Shown here: in pieces, positions 33,675 through 42,500 of the stretch
How positions within the stretch are numbered: the first letter of the stretch is position 1
Layout: every line of letters starts with the position of its first letter
Assembly: GCA_964500435.1 (NCBI GenBank)
Contig: CAZCNL010000011.1
Location: 22,582-86,581, forward strand
Length of the DNA: 64,000 nucleotides
Direction: 5' to 3'
Source of the DNA: GWF2-33-9 sp964500435
Lineage (GTDB): Bacteria; Bacteroidota; Ignavibacteria; Kapaibacteriales; UBA2268
The notes under the pieces: model-generated
What the model saw: only the letters and a program-made list of their open reading frames with translations
Database searches by the model: none
What the model was told of the DNA's origin: nothing
Translations under genes and position numbers: made by a program

Positions 33675-36334
33675 TATGTATCTCCAAATTTCTTAAAAAA
33701 CCAAGTTTTGACAAAGTGTGTAATAGTTATATATGTTAGCAAAAATGCTATTATCCATAGCCAATATGTTGCCGGTAATGCCACCAATCCAAGAAATTCT
33801 GCAAATGGCGAATACGGCAACCATACTCCAACTAACATTATTAATAATGTTGTAATAGTCATTGGAAGTGATGCGTGGCTCCCGAAAAATGGCACTCGTT
33901 TTGTCCTTATTATATGAACTATTAAAGTTTGCGTTAATAAAGATTCTACGAACCATCCTGTTTGGAATAAGCTTTCTAAATTTGCTTTTTCCACTGAGGA
34001 TACTGCTGGATTTAAAAATTCACTTGTTTTAAAAATAAACCACATTAAGCCAAATGTTGCATAATCAAATATGGAACTTATCGGTCCAATCGATATCATA
34101 AATCTTTTGATATTATTAATATTCCATTTTAATGGCTTTTCAATTAATTCTTTGTCCACATTATCAGTCGGTATTCCTGTCTGAGAAAAGTCATAAAGTA
34201 AATTGTTTGTTAATATTTGAATTGGTTTCATTGGTAAAAATGGCAACAAAATACTTGCTCCAAGTACACTGAACATATTGCCAAAATTAGAACTGGCGCC
34301 CATTCTTATGTATTTTACAATATTTGCAAAGACTTTTCTGCCTTCGATTATTCCTTCTTCCAGTACGAGCAAACTTTTTTCAAGTAAAACTATGTCTGCG
34401 GACTCTTTAGCAACGTCAACTCCTGTATCAACCGAAATTCCTATATCGGCCGCTCGCAAAGATGGTGCATCATTTATTCCATCACCCATATATCCTACAA
34501 CGTGTCCCGCTTCTCTCAGCCCATAAATCACTTTTTCTTTTTGTGACGGTGATAATTTCGCAAAAATATTTGCTGATTCTAATGCTTCCTTAAACTGTGC
34601 CTCGCTCATTTTTTCGAGGTCGTCGCCGTTTACTATTCTATTAATTTGCAAACCTACATCTGTACATACTTTTCTTGTTACTAATGCATTATCGCCTGTT
34701 AATATTTTGACCGACACTCCATTATTTTTTAACGCACTAATGGCTTCGGCAACCGACTCTTTCGGTGGGTCATAAAATGCAATATAGCCAAGCAATATTA
34801 ATTCATTTTCATCTTCGACTGTAAACGTTTTTCTATCTTTGGAAAATTCCTTGTATGCTATTGCGATAACTCGATAACCATCATTATTTAAATCTTCAAC
34901 TTCTTCGTATAAATCATTTTGAATCATCGGAATTAATGGGTATATTTCATCATCGACTTGATATTTATTGCAAACAGAAAATATCTCCTCCACGGCTCCT
35001 TTGCAAATCAACACGTGGTCATCTTCATATTCCACAACTACGGACATTCTTCTTCTTTGAAAATCAAACGGCAGCTCATCTACGAGGTGACATTTTTCTT
35101 CAACATTTAAATCAATTCTCTCTATCACTGCCCTGTCAATCAAATTCCGCAATCCCGTTTGATAAAAACTGTTTAAATATGCATAAAGTAAAACATCGTC
35201 ACTTTCTTTTCCCGTTATATCTACGTGTTTTTCGAGTACAACTTTATCTTGTGTTAATGTTCCTGTTTTATCTGTGCATAATATATCGATTGCCCCAAAG
35301 TTTTGGATTGCACTGAGTTGCTTGACAATGACTTTTTTCTTTGACATTGTCAATGCACCTTTAGCCAAATTCACTGTTACAATCATTGGCAACATTTCTG
35401 GCGTCAATCCCACAGCAATAGACAAGCCAAAGAGTAGCGCTTCAACCCAATCGCCTTTGGTTATACCCACAATCATAAACACAAAGAAAACCATTATGAC
35501 CATAAAGCGAATCATCAAATATGTAAATGATTTCACTCCCAAGTCGAAACTTGTCTGCGTTCTATTTCCCGTTAATTTTTCAGAAATTGAACCAAAATAC
35601 GTACGTGTTCCTGTATTTACAACTACACCTCGTGCACTACCACTAATTACATTACTGCCCTGGAAGCACGCATTTAGCAATTCGAATGTATAATTACTTG
35701 ATAATTTTTGAGCATCGGCACGTTTTTCTATTGGCATTGATTCACCAGTCAAAACAGATTGACTGACAAAAAAGTCCTTTGCTGTAATTAATCTCAAATC
35801 TGCTGGAATTATCGAACCCGCCTGCAAAATTACCACATCACCGGGAACTATTTCCGATATAGGTATTTCAACTTCCTTACCGTCTCGAAGGGCTATCACT
35901 TGCGTTTGTACACGCTTTCCTAACGCTTCAACTGCTTTGTTCGAACGTCTATCTAATACATAAGATAAACCTACACTCAGCAAAATCATCAATCCGACAA
36001 TGATTGTCGAGGCAATTTCTCCGATTATACCCGATACAATCGCAATAACAAGCAATTGAATTACAAGTGGACTTTTAATTCGTTCCCACATATCCGCCCA
36101 AAAACCAAGGGTTTTCGTATGAGCAAGTTCGTTTTTCCCATATTCTTCGAGCCGCTCTTCTGCTTCTTTTGAGCTCAATCCTAATGGTCGTGTACCCAAC
36201 AAACTATAAGTTTCTTCGACACTCGATGCACAAACTTCCAGCAATAATTTTTCCTGGTCAGATATTGCGTGTTCTGTTTTTGCAGCTTTGGTAAATGATG
36301 AAGCAGCTATTTTTGGAAAAATAGATTTAGTCAT
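33674..36334 (-). CDS. mgtA: Magnesium-translocating P-type ATPase (MgtA/MgtB)
   Basis: An 886-residue P-type ATPase of type IIIB. The N-terminal cation-ATPase domain (PLGLSSKEAEERLEEYGKNEL) and about ten membrane segments frame the phosphorylation site CTDKTGTLTQ, the TGES actuator motif and MGDGINDAPSLRAADIGISV. The PEMLPMIV motif in helix 4 is shared with magnesium pumps. It imports Mg2+ at low external supply. GGAGGG precedes the ATG by 4 bases. About 270 bp of structured leader lies upstream, and the EIIA-like gene overlaps its stop by one base. Confidence 0.93.
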   Translation of the reverse strand: MTKSIFPKIAASSFTKAAKTEHAISDQEKLLLEVCASSVEETYSLLGTRPLGLSSKEAEERLEEYGKNELAHTKTLGFWADMWERIKSPLVIQLLVIAIVSGIIGEIASTIIVGLMILLSVGLSYVLDRRSNKAVEALGKRVQTQVIALRDGKEVEIPISEIVPGDVVILQAGSIIPADLRLITAKDFFVSQSVLTGESMPIEKRADAQKLSSNYTFELLNACFQGSNVISGSARGVVVNTGTRTYFGSISEKLTGNRTQTSFDLGVKSFTYLMIRFMVIMVFFVFMIVGITKGDWVEALLFGLSIAVGLTPEMLPMIVTVNLAKGALTMSKKKVIVKQLSAIQNFGAIDILCTDKTGTLTQDKVVLEKHVDITGKESDDVLLYAYLNSFYQTGLRNLIDRAVIERIDLNVEEKCHLVDELPFDFQRRRMSVVVEYEDDHVLICKGAVEEIFSVCNKYQVDDEIYPLIPMIQNDLYEEVEDLNNDGYRVIAIAYKEFSKDRKTFTVEDENELILLGYIAFYDPPKESVAEAISALKNNGVSVKILTGDNALVTRKVCTDVGLQINRIVNGDDLEKMSEAQFKEALESANIFAKLSPSQKEKVIYGLREAGHVVGYMGDGINDAPSLRAADIGISVDTGVDVAKESADIVLLEKSLLVLEEGIIEGRKVFANIVKYIRMGASSNFGNMFSVLGASILLPFLPMKPIQILTNNLLYDFSQTGIPTDNVDKELIEKPLKWNINNIKRFMISIGPISSIFDYATFGLMWFIFKTSEFLNPAVSSVEKANLESLFQTGWFVESLLTQTLIVHIIRTKRVPFFGSHASLPMTITTLLIMLVGVWLPYSPFAEFLGLVALPATYWLWIIAFLLTYITITHFVKTWFFKKFGDT

Positions 36335-36399
36335 ATTGCCCTCCTAATGTTAAGAAGGTTAATATTTAACGATAAAATTAAATTTGTGAGAGAAACTAA

Positions 36400-36608
36400 A
36401 TTTTGAATTGCAGAAATAAAATTCGAAATCTTTGAAAAGTAGATTTTGAAAAGTATCATTGGCACCTCTCTTATTTTCGGAGATGAGCCAATGATTAGAT
36501 ATTGACTCAGCTCCAGTTTTGGCTGTTTAAGAAATTATGTGAATTAATCTTACAAGCGCCAGGTTCATCAGAATCAGGCTTCATATTTTCCTAAATTTTT
36601 GTTCAACA
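36400..36608 (-). promoter_or_regulatory. Structured leader of mgtA, candidate Mg2+-responsive RNA
   Basis: The 391-bp gap between mgtA and the next gene holds no ORF of note. On the minus strand, a perfect 9-bp stem (ATCATTGGC 36495-36487 with GCCAATGAT 36463-36455) encloses a shorter one (GAGATGA/ACCTCTC region). A CAGC/GCTG helix (36525-36508) and an AGCC/GGC-type helix (36580-36553) lie upstream. The order suggests a folded 5' UTR. The known M-box (ykoK) core is not recognised, and no other named riboswitch motif fits. A candidate -7 box lies at 36615-36622. Confidence 0.45.
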
Positions 36609-36614
36609 TCTTTG

Positions 36615-36622
36615 CAAAATTA
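36615..36622 (-). promoter_or_regulatory. Candidate promoter -7 box for mgtA
   Basis: On the minus strand TAATTTTG (36622-36615) matches TAnnTTTG. It is preceded by TTTCAGTAA about 15-20 bp upstream, the same word order as at 62121-62155. Transcription starting near 36608 would give a leader of about 270 nt. Confidence 0.4.
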
Positions 36623-36679
36623 CTGATTTTTACTGAAACATTCGTTATTTAATTCCACTTTTTTTGAAAAAAGGACAAA

Positions 36680-36707
36680 AAAAATCCCGCTCGTAAGCGG
36701 GATTTTT
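36680..36707 (-). terminator. Rho-independent terminator after the 893-aa repeat protein gene
   Basis: A perfect 12-bp stem (AAAAATCCCGCT 36680-36691 with AGCGGGATTTTT 36696-36707) with loop CGTA and a run of T residues on the minus strand. It lies 19 bp past the gene stop. Confidence 0.92.
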
Positions 36708-36725
36708 AAATATTTATAAAATAAT

Positions 36726-39407
36726 TTATAATTCTACTAGAGAAATTAATCTCCAAGCACCACCTGCATAAACAAATGTCATTGATGCACTTTGAATTGT
36801 CGTGTAACCATTAATTACCGCACTATCGGTTGTTGCTACATATACAACATATAAGAATTTTCCATTTACTCCAGCTGGCATTGTAATAACATCATCTGTC
36901 CCATCATCATCTGAAGTAATCATGTAAACACTAACATCATTAGGAATTGTAAGTGCATTTGAAGATACTGTTCCAGAATCATATGACAATTTCACAGCAC
37001 CGCCACCAGCATCTTCAATTTCAATAGCTAGGCCACCATTCGCTTGGTTGTCAATATATAAACCTGTTCCACCGCCAGTATTTGTAACATAAAGTGCAAC
37101 ACCAGTACTAGTATTTTCTGTTTTAACTGTATGAGCTGTACTTGCAGATAAAAAGTTAGCTGCTCTAGCGCTTGATCCAGTAGCTGTAAAAGATGCAACT
37201 GCATTATCAAATCCCACATTTAAGTTTTGTACTCGTAGCATTGATGATGCACCTGCACCTTGATTGTTATTTACAAGTAAACCGTCATCACCTGAAATTA
37301 CAACTTTTTGAGTACCATTGATAGTAATGTCACCACCGAGTGCAGTTGTTGTAATAGTACTTCCACCATTATAAGCAGCTTGCAAAGAAATATTGCTTGT
37401 TAAGGCTATTGTTCCATCTGCATTTGGCAAACTATAGGTTCTTGTTGTTCCAGTTGTAATACCACTTAATTCAAACTGAGCTTGCTTTGTTACATCAACA
37501 TTATCTTGTAATTTAAATTTATTGTCAGTTGTTGTAACCGTTCCACCATCGATAGTAATATTATCTGCTACATAAGTATCAGCAATTGGAGTACCTTGCC
37601 ATGTTCCTGTTGCAACTGTTCCTAAATTCGATGTTGTTGCTGTCAATGTTGTAAATGTTCCTGTTGAGCCAGTTAAAGCACCAGTTACTCCTAATGTTCC
37701 ACCAACTGTTGCATTGCCAGTTACTGTTGCACTTGCTAATGTTGTTGCGCCTGCAGTCAATCCAGCTAATGTTGTTGCTCCTGTTACTCCTAATGTTCCA
37801 CCAACTGTTGCATTACCTGTTACAGTTGCAGTATTTGCTGTTAAACCATTATTGAATGTAGCTGTACCAGCCCAAGTTTGATTTCCTGTCCAATTGAATG
37901 CATAAGCTTCATTTACAGTGAAAGTATTATTTGCAGAATTATTGAATGTACCACCAGTTAAACCGTTACCAGCAGCAACACCATATTGTAAGTTTCCATT
38001 ATATTGAGCAGCAGTTACAGTTCCACTGAAGTTAGCTGTTGAACCGGATAAGTTACCAGTTACTCCTAATGTTCCACCAACTGTTGCATTGCCAGTTACT
38101 GCAGCACTTGCTAATGTTGTTGCTCCTGCAGTCAATCCTGCTAATGTTGTTGCTCCTGTTACTCCTAATGTTCCACCAACTGTTGCATTACCTGTTACAG
38201 TTGCAGTATTTGCTGTTAAACCATTATTGAATGTAGCTGTACCAGCCCAAGTTTGATTTCCTGTCCAATTGAATGCATAAGCTTCATTTACAGTGAAAGT
38301 ATTATTTGCAGAATTATTAAATGTACCACCAGTTAAGCCGTTACCAGCAGTAACACCATATTGTAAGTTGCCATTATATTGAGCAGCAGTCACATTTCCA
38401 CTGAAGTTAGCTGTTGAACCAGATAAGTTACCAGTTACTCCTAATGTTCCACCAACTGTTGCATTGCCTGTTACTGCAGCACTTGCTAATGTTGTTGCGC
38501 CTGCTACGTTTAAAGTTCCTGTTAAATCGCCATTTGCTCCATATAAGTCACCAGTAGCAACAACGTCACCAGCAACTACAACATCAGCACCTGCATTAAT
38601 ATTACCAGTTACTCCTAATGTTCCACCAACTGTTGCATTGCCAGTTACTCCTAATGTGCCTGTAATATTTACTGCTCCGCCCCAATCAGATATTGCACCT
38701 GGTTCCAAATATCCATTAGTGTGATTCCATCTTGCAACTTGACCATTAGTTGTAAATGGTCCTACTTGTGGATCTGTTTCTGCTGGGAATGCTATTGCTA
38801 CGTCAGAAGCAGATGTTAATCGTCCCTTGCCGTCAACTGTAATTTGTGCTACATGAGTTCCATCTCCGTATGTTCCTGCTGCTACACCTGTGGTTGCTAA
38901 TGTTAAAACACCAGTGTTGCTAATTGTTGCATCACCGCTTACAGCGTGAGTTGCACCAACTCCACTTGCGTCACCAATAATTATTTCGCCGTTAGGTACA
39001 TTAATTTCACTTGGATCACCAGAAAATCCTGTTGTTGATGCATAAATAATTTGCATAGTTGGACGTGACCCGAGTGATACCCAACCTGATCCATAATTAA
39101 TTTCTGCTTTTGTTTTCATATTTACAGTTGCATCTCCTGCGGGCCAAGTTCCTGATACAAGAGTACCAGTACCAACCTCTACTGTGAATGCTCCGAAAGC
39201 ATCTACTGCAACGGGATTAAATGTTTCTTGATAGAGCAATGTTGCTCCGTCGTATAATGTAATACGAACTTGAATATTGGAACTTGTAACTAAAGTTCCA
39301 TCAGTCTTTATTGCAATATTGCCATAAAAGTATGTAGGCAATGCAAATAAAGTACTTGCACTCAATATTAACGCAATTGTTAATATTAATGTTTTAAAAT
39401 TTCTCAT
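36726..39407 (-). CDS. Secreted repetitive surface protein, tail-fibre/adhesin-like (893 aa)
   Basis: An 893-residue exported protein (signal MRNFKTLILTIALILSASTLFA). The start region (ITLYDGATLLYQETFNPVAVDAFGAF) matches the N-terminal domain of Bacteroidota tail-fibre-like surface proteins. Most of the chain consists of short repeats around VTGNATVGGTLGVTG, grouped into 125-residue units (about residues 326-575 hold two near-identical copies). The repeats are rich in Thr, Gly, Asn and Ala and look like a beta-solenoid or fibre shaft. The C-terminus ends in FVYAGGAWRLISL, shared with the neighbouring 1780-aa protein. No T9SS sorting domain or S74 endosialidase chaperone is present, so its export and attachment route is open. 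GGAGG precedes the ATG. Confidence 0.85.
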   Translation of the reverse strand: MRNFKTLILTIALILSASTLFALPTYFYGNIAIKTDGTLVTSSNIQVRITLYDGATLLYQETFNPVAVDAFGAFTVEVGTGTLVSGTWPAGDATVNMKTKAEINYGSGWVSLGSRPTMQIIYASTTGFSGDPSEINVPNGEIIIGDASGVGATHAVSGDATISNTGVLTLATTGVAAGTYGDGTHVAQITVDGKGRLTSASDVAIAFPAETDPQVGPFTTNGQVARWNHTNGYLEPGAISDWGGAVNITGTLGVTGNATVGGTLGVTGNINAGADVVVAGDVVATGDLYGANGDLTGTLNVAGATTLASAAVTGNATVGGTLGVTGNLSGSTANFSGNVTAAQYNGNLQYGVTAGNGLTGGTFNNSANNTFTVNEAYAFNWTGNQTWAGTATFNNGLTANTATVTGNATVGGTLGVTGATTLAGLTAGATTLASAAVTGNATVGGTLGVTGNLSGSTANFSGTVTAAQYNGNLQYGVAAGNGLTGGTFNNSANNTFTVNEAYAFNWTGNQTWAGTATFNNGLTANTATVTGNATVGGTLGVTGATTLAGLTAGATTLASATVTGNATVGGTLGVTGALTGSTGTFTTLTATTSNLGTVATGTWQGTPIADTYVADNITIDGGTVTTTDNKFKLQDNVDVTKQAQFELSGITTGTTRTYSLPNADGTIALTSNISLQAAYNGGSTITTTALGGDITINGTQKVVISGDDGLLVNNNQGAGASSMLRVQNLNVGFDNAVASFTATGSSARAANFLSASTAHTVKTENTSTGVALYVTNTGGGTGLYIDNQANGGLAIEIEDAGGGAVKLSYDSGTVSSNALTIPNDVSVYMITSDDDGTDDVITMPAGVNGKFLYVVYVATTDSAVINGYTTIQSASMTFVYAGGAWRLISLVEL
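37681..38430 (-). repeat. Two tandem 375-bp repeats inside the 893-aa protein gene
   Basis: The anchor CCAGTTACTCCTAATGTTCC occurs at 37681, 38056 and 38431, giving an exact period of 375 bp (125 codons) twice. The units differ at only a handful of bases, so the duplication is recent or kept uniform by gene conversion. The period is a multiple of three, so gain or loss of units keeps the frame. Confidence 0.9.
38338..38495. repeat. 158-bp block identical to 40961-41118 in the neighbouring gene
   Basis: The plus-strand bases from CCGTTACCAGCAGTAACACC through GCTAATGTTGT are the same, base for base, at 38338-38495 and 40961-41118. This links the two giant genes and implies recent exchange or duplication between them. 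Confidence 0.9.
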
Positions 39408-39425
39408 ATAAAACCTCCGATTAGT

Positions 39426-39453
39426 TTATTAATGTATTACTATCATTGTCAAA
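39426..39453 (-). promoter_or_regulatory. Candidate promoter of the 893-aa protein gene
   Basis: On the minus strand TTTGACA (39453-39447) is followed 15 bp later by TAATAA (39431-39426), about 18 bp before the ATG. The TTTG also fits a Bacteroidota -33 box, about 18 bp before TAATAAAC. The very short leader makes this tentative. Confidence 0.35.
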
Positions 39454-39525
39454 TTTAATGCCAATTTAATTAATTTAAGAAAAGTAATAATTTTATTACC
39501 TCTTTTAAATCAATTAATTTAAAAG

Positions 39526-39573
39526 AACAAAAATAACTCGATGCCTGTAGGAAAATCCCCACAGGCATTCGAG
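39526..39573 (-). terminator. Rho-independent terminator after the 1780-aa protein gene
   Basis: The stem CTCG-ATGCCTGT (39537-39548) with ACAGGCAT-TCGAG (39561-39573) has one bulged base, and T-rich sequence (TTATTTTTGTTC) follows on the minus strand. It lies 13 bp past the stop and separates the two giant genes into different transcripts. Confidence 0.85.
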
Positions 39574-39585
39574 TAAAAATATGAA

Positions 39586-42500
39586 TTATGGCATTCTGTG
39601 CCAAGCTGCTCCAGCATAAACGAAACCAATCATTTCGCCATCTGCTAAAAGAACACCATCAACATTTAAGCCTGCACCAGTTAAATTAACTAACCAGAGA
39701 ATTTGACCATTTGCTGTTCCAGCAGGTAAATCTGTTAAGTTAATTGGACCTGCTCCAGTATATCCAACAACAGTTACATTAGTCAAACCATTCAATGCAG
39801 CAGTTGATGCAGCTGTTTGGTAACCAAGAATAGTTGAACCGTAAACTGTTAAGTCTTTTCTGGAACCTGCAGTACCGATTTCAGTATTTGATGTAACGTT
39901 AACTGTACCGTCACCAGCATAGATATTACCAGTTGCCATATTAAAGTCACCAGTTGAAATTGTTGCACCACCTTGAATGGTTGCACCACCAGTTACATTA
40001 ATACCACCAGCAGTAACAGTCACACCATTTTGAGCAGTAACTGCACCTGTTAAAGTTGAATTACCAGCAACATTTAAGTTAGCACCCATTGTAACGTTGC
40101 CATCTAATGCACTTGTTCCTGTTACGTGTAAAGTATTTGCAGTTAAACCAGCTGTTGCAGATACAGGACCATTAAATGTTGAAGTGCCAGCCCAAGTATT
40201 GTTTCCAGTCCAAGCAAAGTTGTTTGCTTGATTAACTCTAATTGGATTTCCTAATGTACCATCACCTAAACAAGTAACTCCATCTGTATTGACAGCAGCA
40301 TCAATTGTTAATGTATTACCAACAATAGTTGTTGTAATATTTGTTCCACCAACGATTGATAATGCATGTGATCCATCTGTTAAAGAAACTGAACCAACAT
40401 TAGCTGATAAAGCTAAGAATTGAGTAGCGTCATTAATTTCAGTTGTTCCAACAACACCAGGATTTAATTGAATATCTAATGAGTTATATTTACCTGTAAC
40501 TGTTGCATCTGAAGCAAGAGCATTAGCAAAGTTCGTATTTGCATCTAATACAGCAAAACCATTTTGTGTAAATGATAAAGCAGATACATTTCCAGTGAAG
40601 TTAGCAGTTGAACCACTTAAGTTACCTGTTACTCCTAATGTTCCACCAACTGTTGCATTACCTGTTATTGTTGCGCTTGCTAATGTTGTTGCACCTGCTG
40701 TCAATCCTGCTAATGTTGTTGCTCCAGTTACACCAAATGTGCCTGCTACAGTTGCATTTGCACCCATAGTAACGTTGCCATCTAATGCACTTGTTCCTGT
40801 TACGTGTAAAGTGTTAGCAGTTAAACCAGCATTTGCAGTAACGGCACCGTTAAATGTTGAAGTACCAGCCCAAGTTTGATTTCCTGTCCAATTGAATGCA
40901 TAAGCTTGATCTACAGCAAATGTTTTAGCTGCATTATTATTGAATGTACCACCAGTTAAACCGTTACCAGCAGTAACACCATATTGTAAGTTGCCATTAT
41001 ATTGAGCAGCAGTCACATTTCCACTGAAGTTAGCTGTTGAACCAGATAAGTTACCAGTTACTCCTAATGTTCCACCAACTGTTGCATTGCCTGTTACTGC
41101 AGCACTTGCTAATGTTGTAGCGCCTGCAGTCAATCCAGCTAATGTTGTTGCGCCAGTTACACCAAATGTGCCTGCTACAGTTGCATTTGCACCCATAGTA
41201 ACGTTGCCATCTAATGCACTTGTTCCAGTTACGTGTAAGTTAGTGAAGGTAACTGCACCAGCTGATAAAGTACCAGCAATTGTTACGTTTCCACTAAATG
41301 CACCATTAACTGCGGATAAATTAGCCATCGATACATTGCCACTGAATGTTCCTGTTGTACCAGTGAATGAACCACCTGTGAATGTTGCAGCTCCAACATT
41401 ACCAGTGAATAGACCATTTGTTCCAGTTAAACCACCATTGAAGTTTTGAACTGCAGTCCAATTGTTGGAATAAGCAGGATCTATAGCAAATGTTTTAGCT
41501 GCACTATTATTGAATGTACCACCAGTTAATCCATTACCAGCAGTAACACCATATTGTAAGTTTCCATTGAATGTACCACCAGTTGTGATATTACCAGTGA
41601 AATTAGCAGTTGTTCCAGCAGCACCACCATTAAATGTTTGTAATGCTGTCCAAGTGTTAGCATTTGCTAAGTTAAGACCAAATGTAATGTCAGATGTGTT
41701 ATTAAATGTACCACCTACTAAAGTAGCATTTGTAGTTGCTGAATGTAATAGTTGACCTTGGAATGTTCCACCAGCAATAACATCACCCATTGCTGTTACA
41801 TCACCAGTTGCAGTGATATCACCAGTAGTACCATCTAAACCAATTGCACCACCGTTGCTAAATAATCCCATACCAGTTGCAGCATCAAACGAAATAGTTG
41901 GAGTTACTGAATTATCAAAGTTCATAACACCTTTAACAAGAACTTCGTCAGTAGCAGCATCGCCTAAATAAGTATTATCTTTTACTGTTAAGTCGTGATT
42001 AATAGTTGCAAAATCAGCTGTGAAATTAACAACATTTAATGTATTAATATCAACTTGACCAGTAACTTTTGCATCACCAAGAACTTCAAGTTCATAAGTT
42101 CCACCAGGAACATCAAGAGGAGTTCCGTGAATAACAACGTTAGCATCATATCCAGGAGTACCATAAATATCAAGTGGTCCGCCAGCCATTGTTGGAGGAA
42201 CTAAATTATAGTATAATGCTCCTGTTGGATCACCAACATAAACGTGTTCAGTACCGACAACTGCAGTTGCAATTACACCACTATTTGTAACGATATCGCC
42301 ATAAGTCTTTAATGCGATTTTACCATCAAATCCTGGGAATGGGAAAGTAGAAGCAGTTGTATTGTTAATAACCATAGTAGCTTCGTCAACGTCACCAATA
42401 TCGCCAGGTGAAGCATAAGGCCAAGCTGTTGGAGTATTTGATTCAGTATAGAAGGCACGACCTGCATTGAAGTTAGTGTTAACAACACCAGCAACATATT

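Noticed and set aside
36335..36725. M-box, manganese, cobalamin or TPP riboswitch before mgtA
   Set aside because: By eye, none of the conserved core sequences of these classes is present; only an unclassified structured leader can be supported.
37655..38230. Leu/Gln-rich open frames on the plus strand opposite the 893-aa repeat protein gene
   Set aside because: They repeat with the same 375-bp period as the real gene, lack ribosome sites and have biased composition caused by the opposite strand; shadows of the repeats.
40595..41755. Pro/Val/Ala-rich open frames opposite the 1780-aa protein gene
   Set aside because: They mirror the repeat structure of the minus-strand gene and have no start signals or family match.
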